Below are positions 44,866 through 57,710 of a stretch of DNA of 64,000 nucleotides, in pieces. The notes under the pieces were generated by a model. The model did no database searches. It saw nothing but the letters and a program-made list of their open reading frames with translations, and was not told the origin of the DNA. Position 1 is the stretch's first letter. The number at the start of each line of letters is the position of its first letter. The stretch lies in NCBI RefSeq assembly GCF_016545825.1, contig NC_052620.1, positions 3,224,001 through 3,288,000 of the forward strand. Reading direction: 5' to 3'. A program made the translations under genes and the position numbers. This DNA comes from Eucalyptus grandis. Its lineage: Eukaryota > Streptophyta > Magnoliopsida > Myrtales > Myrtaceae.

Positions 44866-46005
44866 CACTCAAATATTAGGCTCATGTTTTTTCACCCATC
44901 TTTTGGCTTCTAACAACCCCTTACCACCTTGAATTGACTAAATTATCTCTCGTGGATCTCAAATTTAAGATTATTTCTTATAATCAATTAAAATCGTCAT
45001 AATTTTCTTGTCAACAACTAATTACTTCATGTAAGCAAGGCAAAGATAATATTCCATATAACATTTAAATAGCGTATTTTGAATGTGCATGATAATAATT
45101 TTTTTCATATTTTTAAATCTTTCAAAAATATTTTTAAAAAAATCATGTAATGATGGTAAGAAAAATAAATAAAAGTCAGAATATCAGATTTCACTGAATG
45201 CATTCTTTAAAACTAATAGATGATTCTTTTTACTTTTACTAGTACTGTGGTTATTTTCAATATAATGGTTTCCTACCAACCAAAAAAATAATAATAATGG
45301 TTTCCTAGAAAAAAAAAAGAATTATACAACTCATTAACACAATAAATTATTATTTATATGCCAAATAAAAAAAATTGGAAAAGAGGGACACCAATTTCAT
45401 CCCGGATTGGAAAAGATTTTAAAAAAAAAACGAAAAAGAAGAGAAAAATGTAGGAAATAATCTTAAATGAAGATTAAGCCCTATATTTGACTTTAATCTT
45501 TATTGTTTAAGTTGAACATGGTAGATTTTTTTTTAGTAAATTTGAAATTAAACAAAAAGAAAAAACAAAGATAAAAAAATCATTTTAAATCAAAGCGGGA
45601 CCCACAATGGATAATTTGGTCAATTTAAGGTGGTAGAGAGTGTCAAAAGTCAAAAAAAAAAAAATGGTTAAAGAAGCGAGAGCCATATATAATTGCACAT
45701 AAAAAGACCGATTTCACCTTTGCAACGAGCCAATTGCGATAATATGTTGATGTATCAACATGTCTAATCCACGAACAAATCTACCATGGATCATATCCAG
45801 TTGATTCTTCAGTGTGAAAAGTGAGCACCACCATTTTGCACCCACATGCTCATCTTGACTTTTGTGGATAACCCATCTTCCACGAAAGAAATGCAAAGTG
45901 TGCCTCTCGAGATGTAAAAGATAGGAAGAAGATTATTGAAAGAAGCAATTAATCATCTCCACTTGCCGGCGGTTGACAAAAGAAAAATGTGGAAACGGAC
46001 GAGGA
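44866..46005. other. Right end of unit 1, noncoding
   Basis: AT-rich. The last ~330 bases match 62840-63046. Nothing recognised. Confidence 0.3.
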
Positions 46006-46262
46006 GACTTCTACTTTTTGCTTGATGCAATTATAATATTATAAAGCATCTATGTTCACAAAACGGACATGTTTTCCGTCATCTCAATCAGAGAAAGCGA
46101 TGATGTTTTAGGATAATTGATTGCAAAAGGGCTCTCACCCTAGAATCGGAAATTGAACCACATAACAAACAACCAACCATGTTCGTCCGGGAACCAAACT
46201 AGATCAAATTCGTTTGTCTTGGTCCGGTTTCCAAATTGGACCAGAACTAGTTGTGTAGACTT

Positions 46263-46292
46263 TTTATTTATTTATTTATTTATTTATTTATT
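46263..46292. repeat. (TTTA)n tetranucleotide tract
   Basis: About seven perfect TTTA units; absent at the matching place in unit 1 (near 28920). Confidence 0.85.
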
Positions 46293-46442
46293 GTATCCTT
46301 GGTTGAAAATGAAGACTTCCTCAAGGAATTGTAGTAGAAAGCTTGTTATAGCGGTAGTGCCCAACATGGTGATGAGCAAACGCATAATCTTTTCGATCAT
46401 CTAAATTAACGTAATTTGTAGTGGCCATCAATCACCAACTAT

Positions 46443-49400
46443 TAGAGCTGTCAAATGGATCACAAGCCCATATATTAACTTATATTTATTGTAATGGGTT
46501 GTAAATGGGTCACCGCAACATGAAATATGGATCGAAAATAGGTTGTAAAAAGAAAATATTAAAATAGATGGGTCTAGGTGGGTTCAAGATAAACCCACTT
46601 TCAACCCACACAATAAATAGGTATTGGGCTAAATGGGTTACCTAACAAGGTTAATATAATTAAAAACTAGTCATTTTTATTTTAAATTTTTAAATTTTTT
46701 AAAATTTCTAATTTTTCTATGTTTATTTTTATTTTTCTTTTTTCTTTTTTATTTTTATTTTTCTTTCTTGTCAATGGCCGGTCACTATTGAGGGAAAAGC
46801 TTGTTGATTTGGCTCCTAATGAGCCTTGAGCTCACCAACCTCTAGCACTGGCGTGACTTAAGCTCGCCAAGCCAACCAAACTCAAGCTCGCTGATTTGGT
46901 GAGGCTAAAGCCTCACAGACCATTAGCAAGGCTCCAATCTCACCAATCTAGCAACACTCAAGCTCATAAATATCGAGTATTCAAGCTCGCCAGAGATATG
47001 CGAGGCTTCAACTTCATTGATCTAGCAAGACTTGAGCTCGTTGACTTGGCAAGTCCAAACCCTTGTTGACCTTTGGCGAGGCTTGAGCTCGCTTGTAATT
47101 GGCCACCAACTGTTGCTCCCGTGACCAAGCAAAGAAAAAGCAAAAAGAAGAAATATAAAATAAAAAATAGTTAACATATCGATCTTTAAAATATTTTTTC
47201 TTTCTATTTTTTTATAATGTTAAATAAAATAATTTTTTTTTACCAAAAATAAAAGACCATAGTCACCTTCGGTCTTTTTTTTTTTTTTCTTTTTACATTT
47301 TGCATTTTGTTTACTTACATTTTCATATTTTGTTATTTTACATTTTTAATTTGATATAAAATTTTATGCAAGCAACACATTAACATGGAGAGCTTATGGA
47401 TTATATGAGTTGGTGTCGCGACCTCTTTTTTTCGGCGCCCACGATCGGCTACGAGCGCCTAAGAGGCTAATGGCTCGGCTGAAATTGGTTAAGCCCAGAC
47501 TCTCCCAAGTCCACTAATTCACGACTTAATGGTTCAAGTTTTTAACTTGTAAATCAATTTTTAAAATGGAGTCGTCACTAATCAATTTGGGGTGGGTTGA
47601 TTAGAAACCCAAGCGATTGGGAGAAATACTCACTCTCGCGCAACTAGAGAAATTAGGATCGGGGACTTGATTACACTAGTAATCACTAATGCCCTTTCTG
47701 ACCTAATCTTGTTTGAACTTGAGGCTTTTTGGATGTTCAAAGGATTTTCCATGCATTTTTTGGAGGAAAAACATTTTTTATTCTTTTTCTAATTTTTGGA
47801 CATAAAAGGGATTTTTTTGGATTTTTTGGTTTTTTTTGGGAAAAATAAAAGTCTTTTTGGCTTTTTCTGAATTTTTTGGCTTTTTCATGAATTTTTGGCT
47901 TTTTTTTTGGATTTTGGCATTTTTTGGAAAATATGGAATTTTTTTTTTTTTTTTTTTTTTTTTTGGAAAATAAAATATTTTTTAATATTTTTCAAAATAT
48001 TTTTCGAAAATAAATTATTTTTTATTTTTCCCGATTTTTTAGAAAATAAAACATTTTTCAACATTTTTTTAAATATTTTTCGATTTTCTGGAAATTAAAA
48101 CACTTTTTAATTTTTTTTTGAAAATAAATTATATTTTATTTTTTAAAATAAATTATTTATTTAAAAATTTTATAAAAACTGACCCGGGTCAGATCCGCGG
48201 GTTGGGTTTGACCCGGGCTGGCGACCCGCACACAGACGGGCCCGACTCAGATTTTCTTTTTCTTTTTTTTTTTACTTTCAATGAAACGGCGTCGTGGCCG
48301 GGTGTTTAGGGACACCCGGCCCGACCCGAAAACCGGCCCCACGGCCCGACTCACGACCCAGCTCCCCTGCGAAAATCCTACCCGGATCCGACCCGACCCG
48401 CGACCCGACCTCCGCTGCCCCTCGGGATTTACGGAATCCCTACCCGGTTCCCGATCCAAGTCCGACCCGACGACCCGGGATCGCGACCCGGAAAATCGGG
48501 AACCCTAGGGTTTCCGAATTGGGGGCGCCGAAGAGGTGCAGCGGTGACAATGGCGAAGACAGTGGCGACGGCGGCGATGACTGGACTTACGGAGAGGGAA
48601 ATGGCGAGGGCAACGGCGACGGCGACGGCACGATCCCTGCTCGGCGGTGGCACGGCAAAGGCGACGATGCTAGATCGATCGAAGGCGACAACGACGGGGT
48701 CGAGCGACGGCAACAAGGGCAAGGGCAGACTGATGGCAACAACCGCGGCGGACAACGACGGCGACGGTGGATCCTGGACAGTCAGATCTGGCCAGATTCG
48801 TCGCCGAGTTACCCTCTCTCTCCCTCGGGCTCGCCCTTCGAGCTCCCCGAAGTCTCTTGGGGACCCCTCCGAGCTCACCACGCCGCGGCCGACCCTGCAC
48901 TCGAGCTCCCCGAAGTCTCTCAGGGGACCTCGAGCTTCAGCCGGCCTCTCTCTCTCTCTCTGGGATCTCTGTGTGTCCGTCGCTGCTGGGATCGACGGCC
49001 TATTTATAGGCCGAGGGGTGGCCAGTCGACGGAGTTCGACCGTCGATCGCCACGGCCTTCGCCGGCCGAACCGACGTCCTATCTGACGCCAGCTGCCCCC
49101 TGCTCCACGTCCCATCGCCGTCCAGTGCCAGCTGCTCCATGTGCGTCGTCACTGCTCCTCCCCTCCGCTCCGGCGTCGCGCCCCCTGCGCGTGCTGCAGA
49201 GGCGCGAGGAAGAAGGAGACTTGGCTGGGCCGGGCTGAGGCGGAAGTGGGCCGAGGAGGCCCAGAGGGTGGGCGGCTGTTTCTGATTCTTCTTTTTTTTC
49301 GTTTCTTTTCCGTTTTTTTCTTTGTCTATTTATCATCCGAAAAAAAGATAAAATAAAAAATTAAAAAAAATTAAAACCTAATTAATTAAAATGAAATTTT

Positions 49401-49729
49401 AGGCGTCAACAGTTGGCGTTTACTTTATAGTTAGGGTTAAGTATGGATGTGTTTTACTAAGATAGGCTAGGTCAATTATGGGTTGAATTGGGTTGAGGTT
49501 GGGTAAAGGTCAATTATGGGTTGGATTGGGTTCGAACCATATTGGACGTAATTAATTAAAATGAAATTTTAGGCCATCAAAATGTGTTTTACTAAGATAG
49601 GCTAGGTCAATTATGGGTTGAATTGGGTTGAGGTTGGGTAAGAGTCATCAAAATTGTATTGTATGAAAATGGGTCAATATGGGTCGAACCATTTTCAGTC
49701 CGACCCAACCCACCCATTTGACACCCATA
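46443..49729. mobile_element. hAT-like element split by a solo LTR (unit 2 only)
   Basis: Flanked by CCAACTAT (46435-46442) and CCAACTAC (49730-49737), 7 of 8 matching; unit 1 has the single uninterrupted 'ACCAACTACC' at 29079-29088. Termini TAGAGCTGTCAAATGG and, reverse-complemented, TATGGGTGTCAAATGG are inverted repeats of hAT type. Without the nested LTR and one copy of its target duplication it is about 1.28 kb. The core 46790-47110 has the same degenerate 'GCGAGGCTTGAGCTCGCC'-type units as the element at 24477-25506. No transposase. Confidence 0.85.
47414..49411 (-). mobile_element. Solo LTR, 1998 bp, nested in the hAT-like element
   Basis: Perfect target duplications GTTGG at 47409-47413 and 49412-49416. 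Ends TGTCGCGACC and GGCGTCAACA. It is the same family as 6307-8501 in the other orientation. A 'CCTATAAATAGGCC' TATA region reads on the minus strand at about 48999-49014, so transcription is probably minus. The GC-rich 48.2-49.25 kb part supports long open frames on both strands at once, which is a composition effect and not a gene. Confidence 0.85.
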
Positions 49730-50359
49730 CCAACTACCACTGCTTGCTTAGTACTTGTGTTTGGCCATGAGGATTGGACTGTGTTCACTTCTCGTATCTT
49801 GGTGCTCATGTCCGATGGATATATTGTGAGTAGATTTCATGTTCTCTTCTGAAAGAGATGAAGAGTAAAACGTGAGAGAGACAAACACGGCAGAGTTCAA
49901 GCCCTAAATTCAATATAGGGCAGCCAGTCCGATTCCTTGAGCAGAACCGAGAACCAAATTGGTTCCTGCCAGTCCCAAATTTCGGGGACCGAGAATCGCC
50001 CTAAACGGGTCAATTCGGTCCAATTCCCGGTTGAACTAGAACTGAGGCTCAACCCTAAGAAGTTCCTATAGCCAGGCTTTTCATTAGTGCTTTCACAAAT
50101 ACGTACGTTACCAAAATCTAATTGTCGTTAAGTTTGCTAGTGGTGATTTACATAATTTGCATTCCATTTTGCAAGTTTACTCCAACCTTAGAATTTCATT
50201 TTTATTTGTCCCACTTTGGCTTGGCGAAGCAAACGGTTAGCTACTCATTGTTTTTGGAACTTTTAATTGAGTGTTCATCGATAACTAGCAACATGGTTTG
50301 ATCTAACGATACTTAATCACACATATTAAAGAATATTGTTAGAGATATTATTTGACAGC

Positions 50360-50495
50360 TCAATGCTGTTGGGCGCACCATAGCCGCCCCACCGTGCACG
50401 TCCCCATCCTCCTCATAAGCCTCCCGCTGGCCCTTCCGCTCCATCTCCTCCGCGTCCTTAGCACCGAAGAGCGGTTTTCTCCTGCTCATCCCATT
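50360..50495 (-). pseudogene. DnaJ/Hsp40 (ANJ1-like) C-terminal exon remnant, unit 2
   Basis: The minus strand reads 'AKDAEEMERKGQREAYEEDG', 'DVHGGA', and after a short deletion with phase change ends 'CAQQH' and TGA (50360-50362). It is closer to the family end (EAYDEDDD..GGAQRVQCAQQ) than unit 1, and keeps CAQQ. The rest of the gene is absent. Confidence 0.7.
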
Positions 50496-50577
50496 CCATG
50501 TCCGTAGGTCGCACCGCTACAGGAAAACAGAGGACTAAACGCGAGTAAGAAGATAAGAAATGCATCGGATGTGGATA

Positions 50578-50797
50578 CCCGATAGTAAAATGAGTTTGAA
50601 TTTTTGACTGACCACTGGATTTTGACACTGATAAATAGCGAAGATTCGTGTTCCACCAGACACCACAGCCACCATTTCACCAGGAGACCCGATAGTGAAA
50701 TGGATTTGAATTTTTGACTGACCACTGGATTTAGACACTGATAATTAGCGAAGATTCGTGTTCCACCAGACACCACAGCCACCATTTGACCAGGAGA
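50578..50797. repeat. 110-bp tandem duplication (unit 2 only)
   Basis: 'CCCGATAGT' begins at 50578 and again at 50688; both copies end 'CACCAGGAGA' or 'GACCAGGAGA'. Unit 1 has one copy (29953-30064). Confidence 0.9.
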
Positions 50798-51608
50798 CAA
50801 GAAGGAGGACGAAAGAGATCGAAGAGCTGTAAAAAGCAGCCTCGCCAACACGAATCTGATGGGCTGATGTCGGTTTCCAGAACGAATCGACTTGAGTATG
50901 GGCGTAGATTAGAAGAATGCCACTGACCCGATTCCCCCTGTCATCAAGTCCTAACATCGTGCTCCAATCACATGCGATTTTCTCTCCTACGTTTACCTTA
51001 ATACGAGACTATAGGTATTTCATGGCCTCGAGATCTTCGTTCTACTTAGCATCCGATGGAGCCTTTTCCTTCCAATTTGAGAGCACTCGTTCACAAAAGC
51101 ACAAACCGAAGAGGAGATGCGAATCATGCGATCCTGAGCTGTCTATTGCGCCTGTGCGTGCATGAAAGTTGAATTCTCGGACGATAATTGTTTCTTTGGG
51201 TTGTGCACATCACCTGGTGCAAAAGGTTTTATCGAGTCATAGTCTCGAAGAACCCCGACGTTAGGAGCACGCCGAGCAAACACGGCCCCCACTCCGCTTT
51301 ACTAAAAGCAAAAATCACGATCCAGAGATCAAACCAAGGACCTATGGAAGTCGGGGCCCTATATTAGACCAGACAATAGGGGGCCATTCAGGCCTTTTTT
51401 CGCGACCCTCTTATACTGAATGAGCGCATTGCTTGAATTGGCTTATTTGTTGGCTTGAGATAGAACTGCTCACATGCCAACAGAAGGACCGATAGAGTTA
51501 GGAGACAAGGACAACGTAGTTTTAGCAAGATTCCATAATGTATAATGCTGGGCGGGGTATAGGATATCTATCTATAACAGGCTTGCTTGCTACTATATCA
51601 ATAGCCAA

Positions 51609-51632
51609 AAATAATAATAATAATAATAATAA
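51609..51632. repeat. (AAT)n trinucleotide tract
   Basis: About eight AAT units, at the place of the A run at 31060-31076 in unit 1. Confidence 0.9.
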
Positions 51633-51779
51633 AGGAATTAAATGACAATTGAAATGGGTTATCAAACCAAATCAAACTTTATATAACTATATTCTTATTG
51701 GGGAGCCTAAATAAGAGTCACGCTCTCCCACAAGTAAAACACTTGTTTAATCTTACACTATTTTCTGATAATCTAGAAG

Positions 51780-53130
51780 ATATGTGGCTACACTACTTCG
51801 TTCTTGTTTTATTCTTTTATATCTATATGAAGATTGTAGTATATGGGGAACAACACATGATTGATAGAAGTCGTGCCTAATTTAAGGGAGATCAGGTTGA
51901 GAGTATCCTAGCCTTAAACCGACCAATTTAGGTTTTCCACAAAATTTTCGATTTGGATTGATTCTCTTTTAGCCAAGAAGACTTGCAAAAGGGGCACGTT
52001 TCCTTCTTTCTTGATTGGCAGGTTTACAAATATGTAAACCAAAATTTAATTCAAGTTGAATTTGCATGTGGCGAAATACTTAACTTGCAATCTACTAACC
52101 AGAAATATGGTTTTAGCACGATTCTTCCAATCCTGCGATGGCAGAAAACATGAGCCACGGGAGTCAAATTATAGAGCTTATCAAATATCAATCCCTGCCG
52201 GAATACATCAGAAAAGTGCTGAGAACAAAACGCGAGAAGAAGATAAGAGATGCACAGGATGTGGACATGAGACACTGATGGCCAGACGAACTCCCGTGTT
52301 GACTGGCAACTGGATTTAGCTACCAACGTTGGAGCCCAACGGCATCCGTTTTCAAAGACTTTTATCATGTGGCTTGGATCTTTCTCATCAGAGAAAAACC
52401 TAATTCGATAATTGACTCGAAATTAAACGTTACTCATGTGACGAAAATCTTCTGGAGCTTTCAACACGGTCAATGGCCCTACTAAAGATCCTTATTTTGA
52501 CTATCACGGGCATCAACTTGGGGAAATCAACCAAATGTTATGATTTCTGGGATGCTTGTGCAGCTGGGTCCCATGAGATTGCCTGTAGTGATGGATGGAC
52601 TCATTTATGTGCATAGATTAGATGAAGGCGATGGGTCCGACTCCCTCCGTCGTCAGGCGCAAACATCGTATTTGGAGCACAGTGGATTTTCTCTCATACG
52701 TCACTTTAATAGGAGATCATAGGTATTCTACGGTCTCGACGTTTTTGTTCTTACTTTAATTCAAGCCTTTAAATAAACCCTTTTTTCTCTTACCAGAGCA
52801 CTTGTTCACAGAAAAAAAAAACACAAAAGAAAGAAGACATTTTATTCTTGAGAAACGCCCATGTTAGGAGAACGCTAGGCAAGTAGGGCCTCACTACGAG
52901 AGGTCGAACCGAGGACCTATGGGACTCGGGACCCAGTCAATAGTCAATCAAACAATAGGGGACTCTGCTGGCCTTTATTCTAGCCTATCTTATGCTCAAT
53001 GACTGTTAGGTGAACTAGCTCTTTCGTTGGCTTCAGATAGAGCTACTTAAATACCAACGTGAGGACTGGCAGGCCCATGACAAAAGAATAAAGTAGTTTC
53101 AACAAGATTCCATTTTGCATATCCTAGGTC
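51780..53130. repeat. Inner tandem repeat of unit 2, copy s2
   Basis: Counterpart of 31190-32720; no gene recognised. Confidence 0.6.
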
Positions 53131-53179
53131 GAGTACAAGATATATTTCTCTGATATGTATATCAAATCGACTCTTTTGA

Positions 53180-54090
53180 CTATTCGTTTGGAAATTTGAT
53201 GTTGCTGGGAATGATTCTGGGTTACATATCTTATCTTTTCTTGCCCAAAAGAGTATTTATATCGAGTAATTTCTCATATTTTGAAAGTGCTTTTCTTGGG
53301 AACAATACGACTCTCACTTGAGTGGAAAATTATGGAAAAAAAAAGCCTTGAACTTATTGTACAAATCTAAATTTAGTTCTAAATATTCAATTTAATTAAT
53401 TTAATATTAAATCTTTTACAGTTTGTTAATTTAACCTTCCTAAATAATTTTGGTTGAAAATCGCTAACACGAACATTTGTTGCCCTACTACGTGGCACAA
53501 CCGGCATATTAATGTAGACAACATTTTGCAATTTTCTGAAAGAGTTAATTTTTTATTTTTTTTTTCGTTGTGCACCAACCACCAAGCAAAAGCTAGGCCA
53601 GCCACAGGCGAGGGCATGGGCTAGGTCAGCCGTTAGCAAGGGCCTTTGCGCCCTTGCTTGCAGCCAAGGCAAGAGCCAATTACAAAAATAAAAAGAAAAT
53701 AAAAAAAAATGATTCACAAAAAAAAAAAACAAACAAAACACAAAATTGCCTATGTCGACACTATTTGTCCGATGTGACACAGGCCGCCTTTTACATCGGC
53801 AATTTTCAAATAAAATGATCCAGAATTGGTAAATTATCAAAAGATTGAGTCTTGAATTGGCCAAATTAAAAAAAAAAAAAATTAAGATTGAATTGACTAA
53901 AATTTAAGACCTTTTTTTTTTTCATAAACTCCCCCCTCAAGCAAGAATTGCACTCATTCCCAAGGAACACACTTTCAAATTATGAAAAGAATAACTCGAA
54001 ATAAACACTCTCGGCCAAGAAAAGAAGAAAAGAAGATTAAGATAAGTAACCTAGAATCATTCCTAGCATGATCAAACTTCCAAACTGAAT
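53180..54090. repeat. Foldback with a MITE at its apex, unit 2
   Basis: Arms 53180-53335 and about 53928-54090. The loop is 592 bases against 351 in unit 1, because it keeps a GC-rich core ('CAAAAGCTAGGCCAGCC', 'GGCGAGGGCATGGGC') that unit 1 lost. The loop tips carry 'TTGGTTGAAAATCGCTAACA' and, inverted, 'TCGGCAATTTTCAAATAAAA'. Confidence 0.7.
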
Positions 54091-56714
54091 GGTAATGGAT
54101 CGTGTGCTGTATGAAGAAAAAGTTGCCCTGAAGAGATGGTCAAAAGAGCCCGATCCGATGTCCATTCCCAGTGCCAGCATGCCTCACCTCAGCACGGTGT
54201 GGACCCGCCAAAACTTGCTCAGAAAGCTTTCACTTTACTTCTCTTTTTCTGCGTTGCACGTGGGTGCTTGCCCTGGCATGTAATGAGATAAAATAAATGC
54301 AATCGTTCAGTACTAGAAGGGTCATCCGTAAAGCTTGTCTTCATCTCTTTTCTTCTTTCACGGTCGTGGGGAACTCATCAGTGCCAGTTGGGTAGTTTGA
54401 TTTGGTTGTGAATTACCATACCCACTACAAGTATCAATAATTGAAGGGGGAGGGCGGTTATAACCAGCAATCACATCATTGCATTAACATGACTATCATG
54501 CACCTACTATAGATTACTTGACTTTGGCTGTAATTATTTTGCACCATTTACAATTTGAAAATCCGAGATTAATAAGCCTATCAAAACAACCATATCAAAA
54601 TGTCACTAGTCAAGAAATCTCTCACACAAAACATGTTACATAATAAAGCACAAGATTCCTAGAGTTTGCTTACCCAAGATTCTTTTCAAACTATTATGAT
54701 GGTCCGCATGTAAATTTCATGGTTTCTCCCTTAAAAGAATATCTTCTATTTGGACGTTAAATTTGAAGGGGTTTTTGGGTTGAAAAAGCCAAAGCATAAC
54801 CGTTCTTGAGTTAAAAAAAAAAACAAACGCACAAGCCATTCCAAGGTAAGAAACCACTAGCTAGAAAGCATTCATACACGTCATGATGATTCATACCAAA
54901 TCAAAAGATTCTACAAGGATACATTTGAACATCCAAAAAAATATCAAACCTTACTTGTTTAAACTTTTAAATGATAAGTTTACGGTAGGTTTACAATACC
55001 AAAAAAAATACACACGGCAATAATGCGGGAGTTAAACTTGACTAACTCAAAAGGGGGACCAAACTAATCCATATGTCCTTTTGACCCAAAAAAAAAAAAA
55101 AAAATCCATATGTCCTAAACAAAGATAAGATTTGATCTTGGGATTGTTCAAAATAGAGTTCAAACGTTCTGGAAGGCAAGGAATCCCATCCACCATCACT
55201 TGGAAAAAGGAAACTTTGACTAATCAAGATGATGACAAAGACCTCGATCAATAAATAGCTAGGGTTTTGACCATGGTTTGATGCCAATCGCCCTCTCAGA
55301 CCTCTTCTTTTTCTGAAGGCTCGTAATTACAATTCGAAATTATCCTTTAGGGAGTTATATTAAGGGAAAGAGATCCACTCGAATCTCACAACTGAAAAAG
55401 GAAAGGAAAAAAAAAACCAAAACACAGACCCTACCATTTTTTTCCCTATTTTCCCAATTGTAGATAATTGCCCCCAATTACTTGGGCTGTAAAATGGGTT
55501 TCTCCTATGATTAATTTAAAGGTCCTAAATCCAGATATGCCTACGTGGCACAGCACTAATTGAACCACTACGTTATGGTTTCCAATTAATTTTGGCCAGA
55601 ATATGCTGAAAAGTTGTCAAAAGGGTCTAGGATAAAATTTGTCAAATTAAAAATTTTAGAACTAAATTAATTATTGCATAAAAAAATTAGGTTTTTCGAG
55701 ATAATTATCCTCTCAATTATTGCTTTCTTGACATCTTCTAGTGAGAGGACAGAGCAGCGCGGTGAAAGAACGCCTGAGTAGAATCTTGAATTCAATGCAC
55801 GAAATTCCTCAAATTTCAAAATGTGGGGGAAGAAAGCGGGATACGGATAATTTAATAAAACGAAAGGAGGATGAAGAGCCACGTACTACATATCTTCCCC
55901 GCAAGTTGCGATTCGATTCCAAGCGCGCCATGCCACGTCGCCCATGCATGCGTCACCCTTCTGTACCACCCCTTGCGTCATCTTATTCGTTTGGGCATGA
56001 AGCACTCAATTGATCGATCGAGTTTTAAAATATTAAATTTTTGGTCGATTGAGCTTTTTCACTTTTTTAAAATACATTGAATTGAGTCGTCGATCGAATT
56101 GGCTTACTTCGATGCCGACAAATGACAATTGACCAACACACGGAGCACTCGATTGTACATTTTAAGAATATGGAAGACTCATCTGATCAAAATAAAGTTG
56201 TAGGGCTTGATTGAATGATGGTTGATTGATAAAAAGCCTATGATTATGGAATGTATTTAAATTTTACCTAAGATAAAAGAAACTTTTAGAATGAATCATG
56301 AGATGGGCACGTCCAAGTGCCTCAAATTTTTTACTATATGCATCTATCAATATTATATATAGCCACCATTGTTGGAAAAAATGATGGGTAGATATTTATG
56401 ATAGCTTAGCACCACTAACCCTAATTAAAATTCCTCTTGTATTGAAAGAGTCAACATTGCAACGCAAAGAATTTTGAATAGAACTTTTTTTATTCAATAG
56501 TAACCCACATTCAAAAACAAACAAAATGATCATTATATATGTCACATGTTGAATTAGATACATTGAATTTCCCATGACACGGTGCTGCGTGATTATTCAA
56601 GTTTCAATAAGTAACAAAAAACGACAAGATTCATGTATGGGATGTTTTGAGAGCTCTTCCCTTATCTATCTTTCACTAGACAAAATAGTCTCCCTCTGAA
56701 CACGCAAGTTCCGA
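54091..56714. other. Duplicated noncoding interval of unit 2
   Basis: Counterpart of 33484-36200. No gene recognised. Confidence 0.35.
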
Positions 56715-57140
56715 CTGTAAGCTGCAAAAATGGCATCCCAAAACCTTTATAACTAAAATCTAGAATACATTAATGGAGAAAAAGAGTCTTGCTCACCTAA
56801 TTTAGAATCAATTGTTCTTGCTACAAAACAGTGATGATCCAAAAGTTAAGTTCTTCTCATTTATTGGCCTCTATACGACTAGATAACCCTCAATATTCAA
56901 TAAATGCTTCTTATGCAATGTTATTTGTGCATTTGGTTGAATGAGAGACTTAAATATTATTTATAAAATTTTAAGCCACAAACCCTCTCATCAAAGAATG
57001 AGCTTTACACGGCCCGCACAAATAGTCCAATATTGAACTAATTAAGAATCTTTATATCTCACTTTATTAGATCGATCTCCTAAATAGGTAAATTACAATC
57101 TTAAATAATATAATCTATATCAGAAAAACCCTTACACCGA
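56715..57140. mobile_element. ~430-bp insertion specific to unit 2, class unknown
   Basis: Unit 1 runs directly from the 'GAACACG' region to 'ACATCGCCAAAGC' (36205-36235). In unit 2 the matching flanks are 56700 and 57145, with AT-rich sequence between. I found no clear inverted repeats or target duplication. It lies 450-880 bases upstream of the 39-aa gene. Confidence 0.5.
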
Positions 57141-57405
57141 CATCTATCACCAAAGCATGCTTCTCCTTAGGTTAACCTTGAAAGGAAGACGGGGGTGCAC
57201 CGTTTCATACCCGCTCATTAAGCAAGAAGATGATCACAATTATCACTTGAGTAACCCGTTCGGATTCGTCGCAAATCCAATACGATTAGGCCTTCTACAA
57301 TTTCCTCCGGGCTCCATAATCAATGACTGACCCACTTCACATGCCCACTTTCCTCATTTTAGCATTTGGTGATTAGAGCTTTGGAAACAAGTGAGAGATT
57401 TTAAA

Positions 57406-57413
57406 CCACGTGG
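57406..57413. promoter_or_regulatory. G-box CCACGTGG upstream of the small-protein gene, unit 2
   Basis: Conserved with 36500-36507; 57 bases before the TATA box. Confidence 0.55.
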
Positions 57414-57470
57414 GTCCAGGGAAAACAAGAAAGAAGATTGTATAAAAACTCCAACTTGAGGCAGCGCGTG

Positions 57471-57477
57471 TATAAAT
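57471..57477 (+). promoter_or_regulatory. TATA box of the small-protein gene, unit 2
   Basis: TATAAAT within 'GTGTATAAATTTCAACGAG', conserved with unit 1. A second TATAAAA lies 30 bases upstream (57441). Confidence 0.65.
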
Positions 57478-57590
57478 TTCAACGAGTGGCTGCTAAGCCT
57501 CCATGAGCTCTCTTCAGCAGCAGCGCACGCAAAAACTCACTCACCCAACGCTACTCAAGTAGCAAGAGGAGGAAGAAGGGGAGGTAGAAG

Positions 57591-57710
57591 ATGGATGCTC
57601 AACCGCCACCGCCGCAGCAGCCTGTGAGGCCCCATCCAGCCCCATCCTTCGGCAACCAACCACCTCCAAGAGGCAGCGTCATCAAGAAAATCATCTCCGG
57701 CCAGAAATGA
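57591..57710 (+). CDS. Small proline-rich protein, 39 aa, unknown family (unit 2)
   Basis: It starts at the ATG in the same place relative to the TATA box and purine-rich leader as the unit 1 gene. Sequence features: 'QPPPPQQP' (residues 4-11), 'RPHPAPSFGNQPPPRGSVI' (13-31), tail 'KKIISGQK'. Compared with the 50-aa paralogue, the N-terminal proline block differs in length by whole codons while PHPAPSFGN, PP.RGSVI and an II pair in the tail are kept. No signal peptide and no cysteine. The tail is more basic (KKII) than in unit 1 (RAII). Function unknown. Confidence 0.65.
   Translation: MDAQPPPPQQPVRPHPAPSFGNQPPPRGSVIKKIISGQK

Larger units (their letters stand above)
28638..46005. repeat. Segmental tandem duplication, unit 1 (~17.4 kb)
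   Basis: It is colinear with 46006-63046. Matching anchors: 28646/46011, 29100/49745, 29720/50365, 31400/51960, 32860/53200, 33490/54095, 36672/57591, 37318/58245, 38520/59440, 41500/60300, 43680/61845 and 45975/63005. The left edge ('AAGACTTCTAGTTTTTGCTT') and the inter-unit junction ('GGAGACTTCTACTTTTTGCT') share GACTTCTA, consistent with unequal exchange or replication slippage at short homology. Confidence 0.85.
49745..51640. repeat. Inner tandem repeat of unit 2, copy s1
   Basis: Counterpart of 29090-31080. Contains the DnaJ remnant and a private 110-bp tandem duplication. Confidence 0.65.

Noticed and set aside
48294..49238. Long open frame of over 300 codons, with other long frames on both strands
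   Set aside because: It lies in the GC-rich part of a solo LTR; open frames in several phases at once reflect GC composition, and no domain is visible.
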